Positions 33,986 through 44,251 of a stretch of DNA of 64,000 nt are shown here, in pieces. Source of the stretch: Burkholderia sp. Ax-1724 (GTDB lineage: Bacteria > Pseudomonadota > Gammaproteobacteria > Burkholderiales > Burkholderiaceae); contig NZ_VWWL01000011.1 in assembly GCF_011752995.1 (NCBI RefSeq), positions 124,001 through 188,000 on the forward strand. The letters run 5' to 3'. The notes beneath the pieces were generated by a model. It was given only the letters and a program-made list of their open reading frames with translations, did no database searches and was not told the DNA's origin. Every line of letters starts with the position of its first letter. Within the stretch, counting starts at the first letter, position 1. Position numbers and translations under genes: made by a program.

Positions 33986-34639
33986 TCACGGCTCACGATC
34001 CATGACTCGCGCAGCGCGCACATATTCATAGCCGATGCTGATCGCGCCGCCGATCAGCACGGTCCACACGAGCGACACGCGAAACAGCGCGACAGCCGCG
34101 AACGTCGCGACCAGAACGAGATAGGGGAACACGCGGCGCGGCAGACGGTGCGCCGCCGTAATCGCCATCGACAGCGACAAGCCGATCGCGCCGGCTGCCG
34201 CACCCGCGAGCGCGACATGCGTGAGCGGAAACGAGGCGATGGCCGCGAAGAACACGCCGAGCAGAACGATCACCACGGCCGGCGGCAGGATGATGCCGCA
34301 GAACCCCGCAATCGCGCCGCGCCAGCCGAACAGGCGATAGCCGACCCAGATCGCCAGATTCTTCACGTTGACGCCCGGCAACGCCTGCGACAGCGCGAGG
34401 CCGTTGAGGAATTCGTCCTCGCTGATCAGGTGGCGGTCGTGCACGAACTCGCGCAGGAACCAGCCGCTCAGGCCGCCGCCAAAACTCGTCAGACCGATGC
34501 GCGCAAAAATCATGAACAGCCCGAGCACGGTCATATTGCCGGACGGCGGTTCGCCGGGTTGCGCCGCCAGCTCGCCGCGCGGTGCGGCCGGGTCGCGGCT
34601 GTCGTTCTCGTCGACTTCGTGCTCGTTGGTGCCTGCCAC
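33986..34639 (-). CDS. chrA: Chromate transporter, N-terminal-half subunit (short ChrA)
   Basis: A 217-residue CHR-domain membrane protein: LFMIFARIGLTSFGGGLSGW, then NGLALSQALPGVNVKNLAIW and five to six helices, with the family PP-V motif (ILPPAVVIVLLGV). The GTG at 34639 has AAGGAGA about 7 nt upstream and is preferred over a longer frame to 34726. Together with the C-terminal-half protein it should form a chromate efflux pump. Its stop overlaps a short frame (GTG at 33996) that looks like the original start of the partner gene, cut off after five codons by the inserted cassette. Confidence 0.85.
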   Translation of the reverse strand: MAGTNEHEVDENDSRDPAAPRGELAAQPGEPPSGNMTVLGLFMIFARIGLTSFGGGLSGWFLREFVHDRHLISEDEFLNGLALSQALPGVNVKNLAIWVGYRLFGWRGAIAGFCGIILPPAVVIVLLGVFFAAIASFPLTHVALAGAAAGAIGLSLSMAITAAHRLPRRVFPYLVLVATFAAVALFRVSLVWTVLIGGAISIGYEYVRAARVMDREP

Positions 34640-34791
34640 GCCTGTTTCTCCTTGTGTGATGCTGCGTATGTCTTCGTATGCCGTCATGTGCCTTCGTATA
34701 AGACAAGCCGCGCATGATATCCGCAACGGCGCGCGGCCTTTTGTCGTGTCGTGTTACCGGCAGACGGGCCAACCCGCCCGTGGATGCACCG

Positions 34792-36450
34792 TCATGGCGG
34801 ATTCGCGCCACCGTTGCTCACGGCAGCGGATGCAGCCGCAGCAGCAGAGGAAACCGCCGCCGCAGAAGCCGCCCCCGCCTCCCCGCTTTGCGCCGCCGCG
34901 CGCGCACTCCCGCCACGCGGGTCATGCAACTGATCCGCCGACCACCCGCCCCCTAGATCGCCGAACAACGACGCTGCATGCAACAGCCGCGACTCCTGCA
35001 CGTTCAACGCGGTCTGCTGCGTGCTCAGTTGCGTGGCCTGCGCGGTCGCGACCGTCGTGTAGTCGACGGTGCCGGCCTGGTACTCGTTGAAGGCGATCTC
35101 CGCGCCGCGGTTCGCGTCGCGCACGGCCGCTTCGAGCACGTCGGCCTGCTCCGCGAGAATGCGCAAGCCGGACAGATCGTCCTCGACGTTCTGGAACGCC
35201 GTCAACACCGTGCCGCGATAACTGGCCACGGCCGAATCGTAGGCCGCTTTCGCCGCATCGACGTCGGCGCTGCGCAGGCCGCCGTCGAACAGCGTTTCGC
35301 TCGCGCTGGCGCCGAGCGACCACACGTAGTTCGCCACCTTGAGCAGACCGGCCAGCGGCGACTGCGTGAAGCCGGCCGCGCCCGAGAGCGAAATCTCCGG
35401 GTAATACGCGGACACCGCGACGCCGATCGCCGCGTTCTGCGCGGCCATCTTGCGCTCGGCCGCGGCGATGTCGGGCCGGCGTTCGAGCAGCGTCGACGGC
35501 ACGCCGACCGGCACCGACGGCAGCACCGGCATCCCGGGATCGTGAGCGATCGACAGTTCTTCCGGGTTCTTGCCGACCAGCACCGCAATCGCATGCGCGT
35601 ACTGCGCGCGCGCAACGCCGAGCGCGATCAGATCGGACTTCGCGGTATTGAGCTGCGTGCGCGCGGTAATCACGTCGCTCGGCGCAATCGTGCCCGCGCG
35701 GTCCTGCTCGGTGACGACGTCGAGAAAGTGCTGATACGCGACGACGGTCTGCTGCAACAGGTCGATGTTCGCGTCGCTCGTGCGCAGTTCGATGATCGCG
35801 GTCGCGAGCGCCACCTGCTCGGAGAGCGTCGCATTCGCGAGCGTCGCTTCGGTGGCCTGGGCGTTCGCCGCGTTCTCCTCGACCGTGCGGCGCACCTGGC
35901 CCCACAGGTCCGGCGCCCAGCTGACGTTGCCTTCGAGCGAGCCCGCGTTGGCGATGCGCGTCGCCGTGCCGTTCAGCGTCGTGGCCGAGGCGCGCTCGCG
36001 CGTGGCCGAGCCGGTCGCGCCGAGCGTCGGGAACAGGCTCGCGTGCGCGGCGCGCACTTCGGCAAGCGCTTCCTGGTAGTTCGCGTAGTCCGCGCGCACG
36101 GTCTGGTTCGATACCGCGACAAGCGGTTCGAGTTCGTCGATCAGCGGATCGTTGAACGCGGTCCACCACGTACCCTTCGGCGCGCCCGCGTTGGGCTCGG
36201 CCTGGGTCCAGCCCGGCAGTTCGGCATAGGTAGCGGGCACGCGCACCTGCGGCCGGTGATAGTCGGGGCCGACCATGCAGCCGGCATTCAGCAGCGCGAG
36301 CAGCGTAACGGCGAGCGTCGCGGCGGACGGCCAACGCCATGAACCGGCGCGGCCGACATCGCCGCCACGGGCCGAAGCACGGCTCGCGCTACGCGCACGC
36401 TGCGCCGAATCCCGCGCACCCAAACGTGTGATGAAAATCTTCATGGTCAT
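34792..36450 (-). CDS. Outer membrane efflux lipoprotein, OprM/NodT family
   Basis: A 552-residue outer-membrane channel. It has a hydrophobic signal ending in the lipobox NAGC (LLALLNAGCMVGPDYHRP) and two outer-membrane-factor repeats with typical blocks (LLERRPDIAAAERKMAAQNA, AAYDSAVASYRGTVLTAFQNV, FNEYQAGTVDYTTVATAQ). The C-terminus ends in a low-complexity Ala/Ser/Gly tail of about 45 residues, longer than usual for OprM. The start at 36450 forms an ATGA overlap with the RND gene before it; an ATG at 36444 is also possible. Last gene of the efflux operon. Confidence 0.92.
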   Translation of the reverse strand: MTMKIFITRLGARDSAQRARSASRASARGGDVGRAGSWRWPSAATLAVTLLALLNAGCMVGPDYHRPQVRVPATYAELPGWTQAEPNAGAPKGTWWTAFNDPLIDELEPLVAVSNQTVRADYANYQEALAEVRAAHASLFPTLGATGSATRERASATTLNGTATRIANAGSLEGNVSWAPDLWGQVRRTVEENAANAQATEATLANATLSEQVALATAIIELRTSDANIDLLQQTVVAYQHFLDVVTEQDRAGTIAPSDVITARTQLNTAKSDLIALGVARAQYAHAIAVLVGKNPEELSIAHDPGMPVLPSVPVGVPSTLLERRPDIAAAERKMAAQNAAIGVAVSAYYPEISLSGAAGFTQSPLAGLLKVANYVWSLGASASETLFDGGLRSADVDAAKAAYDSAVASYRGTVLTAFQNVEDDLSGLRILAEQADVLEAAVRDANRGAEIAFNEYQAGTVDYTTVATAQATQLSTQQTALNVQESRLLHAASLFGDLGGGWSADQLHDPRGGSARAAAQSGEAGAASAAAVSSAAAAASAAVSNGGANPP

Positions 36451-39400
36451 GCCTTCGTATCCGGTTGCCCCGGCTTCGCGTCGCGGTTCCAGCGCAGGCC
36501 GTCGGACCATCTGACGAGCCGCGCGCGCAGGCGGTCGAGGTACAGATAGATCACCGGCGTCGTGTACAGCGTAAACACCTGGCTCAGGAGCAAGCCGCCC
36601 ATCACCGTGATACCGAGCGGCTGACGCAGCGAGCCGCCCTGGCCCATGCCGACCGCGAGCGGCACCGCGCCGAGCACGGCCGCGAACGTCGTCATCATGA
36701 TCGGCCGCAGGCGGATCAGCGCGGCCGCGTGGATCGCGTCGCGCGCGGGCATGCGCTCCTGGCGCTGCAACTGGATCGCGACGTCGACCATCATGATGCC
36801 GTTCTTCTTGACGATGCCGATCAGCAGAATGATGCCGATCAGCGCGATCACCGAGAACGGCGTGTTGAAGATCAGCAAGGCGAGCGTCGCGCCGATGCCC
36901 GCCGACGGCAGCGTCGAGAGAATCGTCAGCGGATGGATCGAGCTTTCGTACAGCACGCCGAGCACGATATACACGACGCCGAGCGCCGCGATCACGAGCA
37001 GCGGCACCGTGCCGACCGACTGCGAATAGGCCGCCGCCGCGCCCGCGAACGCGCCGTGAATGCTCGCGGGCATGCCGATCTCGCGGCTCGTGCTCTCGAT
37101 CGTCTGCCCCGCCTGGCTCAGCGAACCGCCGGGCGACAGGTTGAACGAGATCGTCGCGGCCACGAGGCCGCTCTGGTGATTCACCTGGGTCGCCGTGTGG
37201 CTGTTCGAATACGAGGCCATCGCCGAGAGCGGCACCATCGTTTCGGCGGCCGTGCTGTCCGCGCTGCCGGTCGAACTGCCGCCCTTGCTGTTGGCGATGC
37301 TGTTGTTCGTCGCGTTCGACTGCGCATTCGCATTGCGCGCGTTGGTGTTGGATGAGGCGCTGCCGCTCTGCGCGCTCGCCGCCGACACCGTGGCGCCCGG
37401 CATCTGCGTGGCGGCCGTGCCGGCCGGGTTGCCCGAGGCCGTGCTCAGATAGATATGGTCGAGCGCCTGCGGATACTGCCAGTACTCGGGCGCGACTTCC
37501 ATCACGACGAAGTACTGGTTGAGCGGGTTGTAGATCGTCGACACGGTGCGCTGGCCGAACGCGTCGTACAGCACGTTGTCGACCTGGTTCGGCGCGAAGC
37601 CGTAGCGCGCCGCCGTCGCGCGATTGATCTTCACATAGGTTTGCAGGCCGTTCTGCTGCAGGTCCGAGTTCACGTCGAGCAGTTGTCCATGCGTCTTCGC
37701 GAGCGCGGTGACGAGCTTCGGCGTCCACTTGAAGAGCGCCGCGGAATCGTCGCTCGTCAGCGTGTACTGATACTCGGCCGCCGACTGCCGGCCGCCGATG
37801 CGCAGGTCCTGCTGCGCCTGCAGGAAGAGCCGCGCGCCCGACACTTCGTTGAGCTTGGGCCGCAGCCGGTTCACGACCTCGGTGGCCGTCGCGTGGCGCT
37901 CCGACAGCGGCTTCAGTTCGATGAACACGTTCGCGCTATTGAGCGCGCGGCCGCCCGTGAAGCCCGCGACCGACAGCACCGCCGGGTCTTTCTGCACGAT
38001 CGCCTGCAACTGCGCGAGCTTCTTCTGCATGGCCGGGAACGAGATGCTCTGGTCGGCGATGATCTGGCCGATCAGGATGCCGGTGTCCTGCTCGGGAAAG
38101 AAGGTGGCCGGCACCAGTTTCAGCAGGAACACGTTGCCGATCAGCAGCGCGAACAGCAGCAGGATGACGAGCCGCGCATGATCGAGCACGGCCGTCAGCG
38201 AGCGAGCGTAGAGCGCCTTGAAGCGCTCGAATTGCCGTTCGATCCACCGCGCCCAGCGCGCTTTCGAATGGCCGGCGTTCTCGCGGCTCAGCACGTACGC
38301 GCACATCGCGGGCGTGACCGTCAGCGAGATCACGAGCGAGATGACGATCGCGATCGACAGCGTGATCGCAAACTCGTGGAACATCAGCCCGACGATGCCC
38401 GGAAACAGGATGATCGGCAGAAACACCGCGATCAGCGAGAGGCTCATCGAGATCACCGTGAAGCCGACCTCGCCCGCGCCCTTCAGCGCGGCCTCTTTCG
38501 GACTCAGCCCCAGCTCCATATGGCGCACGACGTTTTCGAGCACGACGACCGCGTCGTCGACGACGAAGCCGGTGCCGATCGTCAGCGCCATCAGCGAAAG
38601 ATTGTCGATGCTATAGCCGAGCAGATACATCGGCCCGAAGCTGCCGATGATCGACAGTGGCAGCGCCACGGCCGGCACCAGCGTCGCGCGCGGCGACTGC
38701 AGGAAGATAAACACGACGCCGACCACCAGCAGCATCGCGATGAACAGGGTGCGCTCGGTATCGCCGACCGACGACGTGACCGACTCCGAGCGATCGATCG
38801 CGACGCCCACGTGCACGCTGCTCGGCAACGTCGCCTCGATCGACGGCAGCACGCTGCGGATCTGCCGCACGGTGCTCACGACGTTGCTGCCCGGCATCGG
38901 ATAGACGATCACGAGAATCGCCGACTTGCCGTTGAAGAGCCCCGCATTGCGGATGTTTTCGTTCGAGTCGCGCACCTCGGCGACGTCGCGCAACTGCACC
39001 GGCGCGCCGTCGCGATAAGCGACCACGAGGTCGCGATACGGCGCCGCCTTCGTGATCTGATCGTTCGACGTGACGACATAGCGCTGAGCGCCGACGTCGA
39101 GATGGCCCTTGGCGCTGTCGGCATTGGCCGCGCTGATCGCCGCGCGCACGTCTTCCATGCCGATGCCGTAGCTGTTGAGCTTGCCCGGCTGCAACTCGAC
39201 GCGCACGCTCGGCAACGCGCCGCCGCCGAGCGTGATCTGGCCGACGCCCTGTACCTGCGAGAGCTGCTGCTGGATCACCGAATCGGCGGAATCGTAAAGC
39301 TGCGCCTTGGTCAGCGTGTCCGAAGTCAGCGACAGCACCATGATCGGCGCGTCGGCCGGGTTGTACTGGCGATAGCTCGGATTGCTGCGCAAGGTGGTCG

Positions 39401-39758
39401 GCAGATCGGCGCGCGCGGCCTGGATCGCCGCTTCGACGTCGCGCGCCGCGCCGTTGATGTCGCGCTTCAGGCCGAACTCGACGACGATCAGCGACGAGCC
39501 GACGTAGTTGATCGAGGTCAGCTCCTCGACGTCGGCCATCGTCGCGAGCCGCCTCTCGAGCGGCTCGGCCACCGTCGCCGCCATGATGTCCGGGCTCGCG
39601 CCCGCCATGTTCGCCTGCACGACGATCACCGGAAACGCGATGTTCGGCAGCGGCGCGACCGGCAGGCGGAAATACGCGAGCGTGCCGGAGATCAGAATCG
39701 CGATGGCGAGCAGCGTGGTCGCCACCGGCCGCCGGATGAAGAGCGCCGGGATGTTCAC
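36447..39758 (-). CDS. mdtC: RND multidrug efflux transporter, MdtC-like, with a low-complexity insertion
   Basis: A 1103-residue hydrophobe/amphiphile efflux RND pump with 12 helices and two periplasmic loops. Conserved features: IPALFIRRPVATTLLAIAIL at the N-terminus, the helix-4 Asp motif GFVVDDAVVVLENVVRHMEL, and the second-half KNGIMMVDVAIQLQ. It is about 50-70 residues longer than typical MdtC because of a Ser/Asn/Ala-rich insertion in the second periplasmic loop (about residues 770-840). The GTG start overlaps the mdtB stop by 4 bp. It works as a heteromultimer with MdtB, MdtA and the OprM-type channel. Confidence 0.93.
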   Translation of the reverse strand: MNIPALFIRRPVATTLLAIAILISGTLAYFRLPVAPLPNIAFPVIVVQANMAGASPDIMAATVAEPLERRLATMADVEELTSINYVGSSLIVVEFGLKRDINGAARDVEAAIQAARADLPTTLRSNPSYRQYNPADAPIMVLSLTSDTLTKAQLYDSADSVIQQQLSQVQGVGQITLGGGALPSVRVELQPGKLNSYGIGMEDVRAAISAANADSAKGHLDVGAQRYVVTSNDQITKAAPYRDLVVAYRDGAPVQLRDVAEVRDSNENIRNAGLFNGKSAILVIVYPMPGSNVVSTVRQIRSVLPSIEATLPSSVHVGVAIDRSESVTSSVGDTERTLFIAMLLVVGVVFIFLQSPRATLVPAVALPLSIIGSFGPMYLLGYSIDNLSLMALTIGTGFVVDDAVVVLENVVRHMELGLSPKEAALKGAGEVGFTVISMSLSLIAVFLPIILFPGIVGLMFHEFAITLSIAIVISLVISLTVTPAMCAYVLSRENAGHSKARWARWIERQFERFKALYARSLTAVLDHARLVILLLFALLIGNVFLLKLVPATFFPEQDTGILIGQIIADQSISFPAMQKKLAQLQAIVQKDPAVLSVAGFTGGRALNSANVFIELKPLSERHATATEVVNRLRPKLNEVSGARLFLQAQQDLRIGGRQSAAEYQYTLTSDDSAALFKWTPKLVTALAKTHGQLLDVNSDLQQNGLQTYVKINRATAARYGFAPNQVDNVLYDAFGQRTVSTIYNPLNQYFVVMEVAPEYWQYPQALDHIYLSTASGNPAGTAATQMPGATVSAASAQSGSASSNTNARNANAQSNATNNSIANSKGGSSTGSADSTAAETMVPLSAMASYSNSHTATQVNHQSGLVAATISFNLSPGGSLSQAGQTIESTSREIGMPASIHGAFAGAAAAYSQSVGTVPLLVIAALGVVYIVLGVLYESSIHPLTILSTLPSAGIGATLALLIFNTPFSVIALIGIILLIGIVKKNGIMMVDVAIQLQRQERMPARDAIHAAALIRLRPIMMTTFAAVLGAVPLAVGMGQGGSLRQPLGITVMGGLLLSQVFTLYTTPVIYLYLDRLRARLVRWSDGLRWNRDAKPGQPDTKA

Positions 39759-42700
39759 GGCGCGCCCTCGGTGCCGCCCGCGGGCGGCGGCTCACCGGAC
39801 TCGCTGCCGTCGTTGCCGCCGCGCGGGTTGCGCGCGGCGCGCCAGCGCTTCACGCGCGCCGCCATGCGGTCGAAGAACAGATAGATCACCGGCGTGGTGA
39901 ACAGCGTCAGCATCTGGCTCAGCGTCAGGCCGCCGATGATCGCGAGACCGAGCGGCCGGCGCAGTTCCGACCCCGTGCCGGTGCCGAGCAGCATCGGCAG
40001 CGCGCCGAGCATCGCCGCGAGCGTGGTCATCAGGATCGGGCGGAAGCGCAGCAGCGACGCCTGGAAAATCGCCTCGCGCGGCGGCTTGCCGTGATTGCGT
40101 TCGGCGTCGAGCGCGAAGTCCACCATCATGATCGCGTTCTTCTTGACGATGCCGATCAGCAGCACGATGCCGATGATGCCGATCACGTCGAGATCGCTGC
40201 CCGCGAGCATCAGTGCGAGCAAGGCGCCGATGCCGGCCGAGGGCAGCGTCGAGAGAATCGTGACCGGATGGATGAAGCTCTCGTACAGCACGCCGAGCAC
40301 GATATACACGGCGACGAGCGCCGCGATCAGCAGATAGACCTCGCTGGAAAGCGAATCCTCGAACGCGGCGGTTGCGCCTTGCAGCGACGAGGTGATCGAC
40401 GGCGGCAGGTTCACGGCCTGCTCGGCCGCGTGAATCTCCTTGACCGCCGTGCTCAGCGAGGCGCCCTTCGCGAGATTGAACGAGATCGTCACCGAGGGGA
40501 ACTGCGCGAGATGGCTGATGACGAGCGGCGATTTTTTGATCTCGATCTTCGCGATGCCCGACAACGGCACCTGCCCCGTGCTGCTGGTCTGACTCGGCAG
40601 ATAGAGATTGCCGAGCGATTGCACGCTCGGCAGCGTCTCCGGCTTGGCGACGAGAATCACGCGGTACTGGTTCGACTGCTCGAAGATCGTCGACACGATG
40701 CGCTGGCCGAGCGCGTCGTACAGCGCGTTGTCGATCGTTGCGGGCGTGATGCCGAAGCGCGCGGCCAGTTGCCGGTTGACCTCGACGTTCACGCTGAGGC
40801 CGTCGCTATTGAGGTCGCTCTGCACGTCTTCGAGAGACGCAATGCGCTTCAGCCGCGCGACGAGGTCCGGCACGTACTGCTGGAACGCCTGCTGGCTCGG
40901 TCCGCGCAATACGAAGCTGTACTGGTTCGGCGAGACGGTCGTATCGAGCGTCAGGTCCTGCTCGGGCTGCATGTAGAGCTTCACGCCGGGCACCTGCGCG
41001 ACTTCCTGCGCGAGCCGCCGCGCGACTTCCTGCGCGGTGTCGGAACGCTGGTCGCGATCGCGCAGATTGATCAGGAAGCGGCCGTTGTTGAGCGTCGCAT
41101 TGATGCCGTCGATGCCGACGTACGAGGTCAGCGAAACCACGTCCGGGTCCTTCAGGATCTCCTCGGCGAGCGCGCTCTGGCGCTTGACCATCGCCGAGTA
41201 CGAAACCGAGTTGTCGGCCACGCTGATGCCCTGGATCACGCCGACGTCCTGCACCGGGAACAGGCCCTTCGGAATCACCACGTACAGGAGGCCGGTCAGC
41301 ACGACGGTGCCGATCGCGACCATCAGCGTCAGCGTCTGATGGTCGAGCACCCACGCGAGGCCGCGCTCGTAGGCGGCGAGCGTTTTGTCGAACAGGCCCT
41401 CGCTGATGCGCTCGAAGCGGCTCGGATGCCGCTCGGCCTGCGCGCGCAGCATGCGCGCGCACAGCATCGGCACGACCGTCAGCGAGACGATGGCCGAGAT
41501 CACGATCGTGACCGCGAGCGTCACCGCAAATTCGCTGAACAGACGCCCGATCACGCCGCCCATGAACAGCAGCGGAATCAGCACCGCGATCAGCGAAACG
41601 GTCAGCGAGAGAATCGTGAAGCCGATCTGCCCCGCGCCTTCGAGCGCGGCTTCGAGCGGCGTCATGCCCTCTTCCAGATAGCGCACGATGTTCTCGATCA
41701 TCACGATCGAGTCGTCGACCACGAAGCCGGTCGCGATGATGAGCGCCATCAGCGAGAGGTTGTCGATCGAGTAGTTCAGCTGGTACATCACGGCCAGCGT
41801 GCCGATCAGCGAGACCGGCACCGAGACGCTCGGAATCAGCGTGGCGGGCACGTTGCGCAGGAACACGAAGATCACCGCGACCACCAGCACGATCGCGAGA
41901 ATCAGCTCGAACGCGGCGTCCGCGACCGAGGCGCGAATCACGCCGGTGCTGTCCGACACCACGGTCACTTTCATGCCGGCCGGCAGCGTCGATTCGAGTT
42001 GCGGCAACTCCTTCATGATCTGGTTGACGGTCGCGATCACGTTCGCGCCCGGTTGCCGCTGCACGTTCAGCACGATCGCGGGCGAGCCGTTGTACCACGC
42101 GCCGCGCTCGACGTCCTGCGGCGCCTGGCTCACGCGCGCGACGTCGCGCAGGAACACCGGCGAGCCGTTCTGATACGCGATCACCGTGTCGAGATAGTCC
42201 TTCGGATCGGTGATCTGGTCATTGCCGTTGATCGTGTAGTCGAGGTCCGGGCCGTCGAAATTGCCCTTCGGCTGGCTCACGTTGACGTAGCTGAGCAGCG
42301 TGCGCAGATCGTCGATATTGAGGCCGTAGGCGGCGAGCTTGTGCGGGTCCGCCTCGACGCGGATCGCCGGCACGTTGCCGCCGCTCGTCGTCACGACGCC
42401 GACACCCGAGACTTCCGAAATCTTCGTGCCGAGGCGGTTGTTGGCGACGTCCTGCAACTGCGTCAGCGACATCGACTTCGAGGTGACCGCGAGCGTGAGG
42501 ATCGGCTGGTCGGCCGGATTGACCTTCGCGTAAGTCGGCGGTGCGGGCAGGCCCGAGGGCAGATAGCTGTTCGACGCGTTGATCGCCTGCTGCACGTTCT
42601 GCTCGGCGATGTCGAGGTTCAGCGAGAGATCGAACTGCAGCGTGATGACCGAGGCGCCGTCCGAGCTATACGAGGTCATCTGCTGCAAGCCGGGAATTTC

Positions 42701-42916
42701 GCCGAGCTGCACTTCGAGCGGCGCGGTGACGGTGGTCGCCATCACGCTCGGGCTCGCGCCCGGATAGAAGGTCTGCACCTGGATCGTCGGATAGTCGACG
42801 TTCGGCAGCGACGAGACCGGCAGCACGCGCATCGCGACGAGCCCGACGAGCACGAGCGCGATCATCAGCAGCAGCGTCGCGACCGGTCGGAGAATGAAGA
42901 GGCGCGAGATGTTCAT
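39755..42916 (-). CDS. mdtB: RND multidrug efflux transporter, MdtB-like
   Basis: A 1053-residue HAE1-type RND transporter: N-terminal NISRLFILRPVATLLLMIAL, the Asp pair of the proton relay in GFVVDDSIVMIENIVRYLEE, KNAIMMVDFALDAER in the second half, and 12 helices. In the Mdt system MdtB provides one of two non-identical pump protomers. It follows mdtA by 15 bp and overlaps mdtC by 4 bp. The C-terminus is Gly/Glu/Pro-rich. Confidence 0.93.
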   Translation of the reverse strand: MNISRLFILRPVATLLLMIALVLVGLVAMRVLPVSSLPNVDYPTIQVQTFYPGASPSVMATTVTAPLEVQLGEIPGLQQMTSYSSDGASVITLQFDLSLNLDIAEQNVQQAINASNSYLPSGLPAPPTYAKVNPADQPILTLAVTSKSMSLTQLQDVANNRLGTKISEVSGVGVVTTSGGNVPAIRVEADPHKLAAYGLNIDDLRTLLSYVNVSQPKGNFDGPDLDYTINGNDQITDPKDYLDTVIAYQNGSPVFLRDVARVSQAPQDVERGAWYNGSPAIVLNVQRQPGANVIATVNQIMKELPQLESTLPAGMKVTVVSDSTGVIRASVADAAFELILAIVLVVAVIFVFLRNVPATLIPSVSVPVSLIGTLAVMYQLNYSIDNLSLMALIIATGFVVDDSIVMIENIVRYLEEGMTPLEAALEGAGQIGFTILSLTVSLIAVLIPLLFMGGVIGRLFSEFAVTLAVTIVISAIVSLTVVPMLCARMLRAQAERHPSRFERISEGLFDKTLAAYERGLAWVLDHQTLTLMVAIGTVVLTGLLYVVIPKGLFPVQDVGVIQGISVADNSVSYSAMVKRQSALAEEILKDPDVVSLTSYVGIDGINATLNNGRFLINLRDRDQRSDTAQEVARRLAQEVAQVPGVKLYMQPEQDLTLDTTVSPNQYSFVLRGPSQQAFQQYVPDLVARLKRIASLEDVQSDLNSDGLSVNVEVNRQLAARFGITPATIDNALYDALGQRIVSTIFEQSNQYRVILVAKPETLPSVQSLGNLYLPSQTSSTGQVPLSGIAKIEIKKSPLVISHLAQFPSVTISFNLAKGASLSTAVKEIHAAEQAVNLPPSITSSLQGATAAFEDSLSSEVYLLIAALVAVYIVLGVLYESFIHPVTILSTLPSAGIGALLALMLAGSDLDVIGIIGIVLLIGIVKKNAIMMVDFALDAERNHGKPPREAIFQASLLRFRPILMTTLAAMLGALPMLLGTGTGSELRRPLGLAIIGGLTLSQMLTLFTTPVIYLFFDRMAARVKRWRAARNPRGGNDGSESGEPPPAGGTEGAP

Positions 42917-42931
42917 CGGCGCGGCGGTCCG

Positions 42932-44251
42932 TTACGACGAAGCGGCGGATGACGACGCCGGCGCAGCGGGCTTCGCGGCAGGCGGAAAAACGCGCTGCAG
43001 GAGGCGCTTGAAGCCGCTCTCCGAAGCGGCCTCGGGCTTCGCCGCCGCACCGCCCATGCCACCCTCGCCAGCCGCGCCGCTCGCGCCGTTCACGCCCGCC
43101 GCCGCGGGCTTCGCATGGGCCGGCTCGATCTTCGCGCCGTCGCTGAGCCGGTCGGTGCCGTCCGTCACGACCTGGTTGCCCGCCGCGAGGCCGGAGAGGA
43201 TCACCGTATTCCTGCCGTCGCTCGGGCCGAGCTTCACCTTGTGCACCGACACCGTGCCGTTCGCATTGACCAGATACACGTAGTCGCCCGGCGCGCCGGT
43301 CTGCACCGCGGCGGTCGGCACGAGCACGGCGTTGCTCATCGTATCGACGAGCAGCTTCACGTTGACGAACTCGTTCGGGAACAGCGCCTCGTCGTCGTTG
43401 GCGAAGGTGGCCCGCAAGGTCACGGTGCCGGTCGCGGTCGCCATCTGGTTGCTGATCGCGTAGAGCGTGCCGGTGGCGATCTCGCGCGCGTTGTCGCTCG
43501 AATACGCGGTGACCGGCAATTTCGCGCCGCTGTTCATGCGCTGCACGATCGAGGCAAGCGCGTCCTGCGGCACCGTGAACTGCACCGTGGTCGGCTTGAC
43601 CGCCGTGATGACGACGATCCCCGTCGACGACGACGCGGTCACGTAGTTGCCCGGATCGACGAGGCGCAGGCCGACCTTGCCGGCGATCGGCGCGGTGATG
43701 CGGCAATAGGCGAGATCGAGATCGAATTGCGCGATGTTGGCGAGATCGGCCTGCACGGCCGCCTCGTCCTGCTGCACGAGGAACTGCTGATCGGCGAAGG
43801 TCTGCTGCGCGATCGACTTGCGCTCGTTCAACTGCGTGTAGCGCGCGAGATCGGCGCGCGCCTGGGCGAGCGAGGCGCGGTCCTTGGCGAGCGTCGCCTG
43901 CGCCTGCTGCTTGCTGATCTGGTACTGGCGCGGATCGATCTGCGCGAGGAACTGGCCCTTCTGCACTTCCTGGCCTTCGTGATAGCCGACCTCGGTCAGG
44001 TAGCCGCTCAGTTGCGGCAGCACGGTCACGGTGGCGGTGGGCGTCACCGTGCCGAGCTCGCTCAGCGTGACCGGCATCGAGCCGAGCGTCGCGCTCGCGA
44101 CCGTAACGACGATGGCCGTGTTCTCGCGCGCGGGCTTCTTGCGCGTCAGCACATGCATCGCAACCAGCGCGATCAGCACGAGCACGATCGCCACGAAGAT
44201 GACGAGCCCGCGTCGGGAGCGCTTCGGCGGCGGGGACACGGCTTCGCTCAT
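42932..44251 (-). CDS. mdtA: RND efflux periplasmic adaptor (membrane fusion protein), MdtA-like
   Basis: A 439-residue adaptor anchored by an N-terminal helix (RGLVIFVAIVLVLIALVAMH) after a short basic segment. Lipoyl/hairpin features include LGTVTPTATVTVLPQLSGYL, the coiled-coil hairpin of residues 110-190 and the ITAPIAGKVGLRLVDPGNYV barrel block. It ends in a Gly/Ala/Pro-rich tail of 70 residues. It connects MdtB/MdtC to the outer-membrane channel and is first in the operon mdtA-mdtB-mdtC-oprM. Confidence 0.92.
   Translation of the reverse strand: MSEAVSPPPKRSRRGLVIFVAIVLVLIALVAMHVLTRKKPARENTAIVVTVASATLGSMPVTLSELGTVTPTATVTVLPQLSGYLTEVGYHEGQEVQKGQFLAQIDPRQYQISKQQAQATLAKDRASLAQARADLARYTQLNERKSIAQQTFADQQFLVQQDEAAVQADLANIAQFDLDLAYCRITAPIAGKVGLRLVDPGNYVTASSSTGIVVITAVKPTTVQFTVPQDALASIVQRMNSGAKLPVTAYSSDNAREIATGTLYAISNQMATATGTVTLRATFANDDEALFPNEFVNVKLLVDTMSNAVLVPTAAVQTGAPGDYVYLVNANGTVSVHKVKLGPSDGRNTVILSGLAAGNQVVTDGTDRLSDGAKIEPAHAKPAAAGVNGASGAAGEGGMGGAAAKPEAASESGFKRLLQRVFPPAAKPAAPASSSAASS

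Noticed and set aside
34276..36342. Possible second protein in another frame across the OprM gene
   Set aside because: Arg-rich out-of-frame translation; the OprM frame has lipobox and repeats and explains the sequence.
37455..42952. Very long open frames on the plus strand opposite the RND pump genes (over 800 codons each)
   Set aside because: They are antisense shadows of high-GC coding sequence. The Arg/His/Asp-rich translations have no domain, and the minus strand encodes unmistakable RND pumps.
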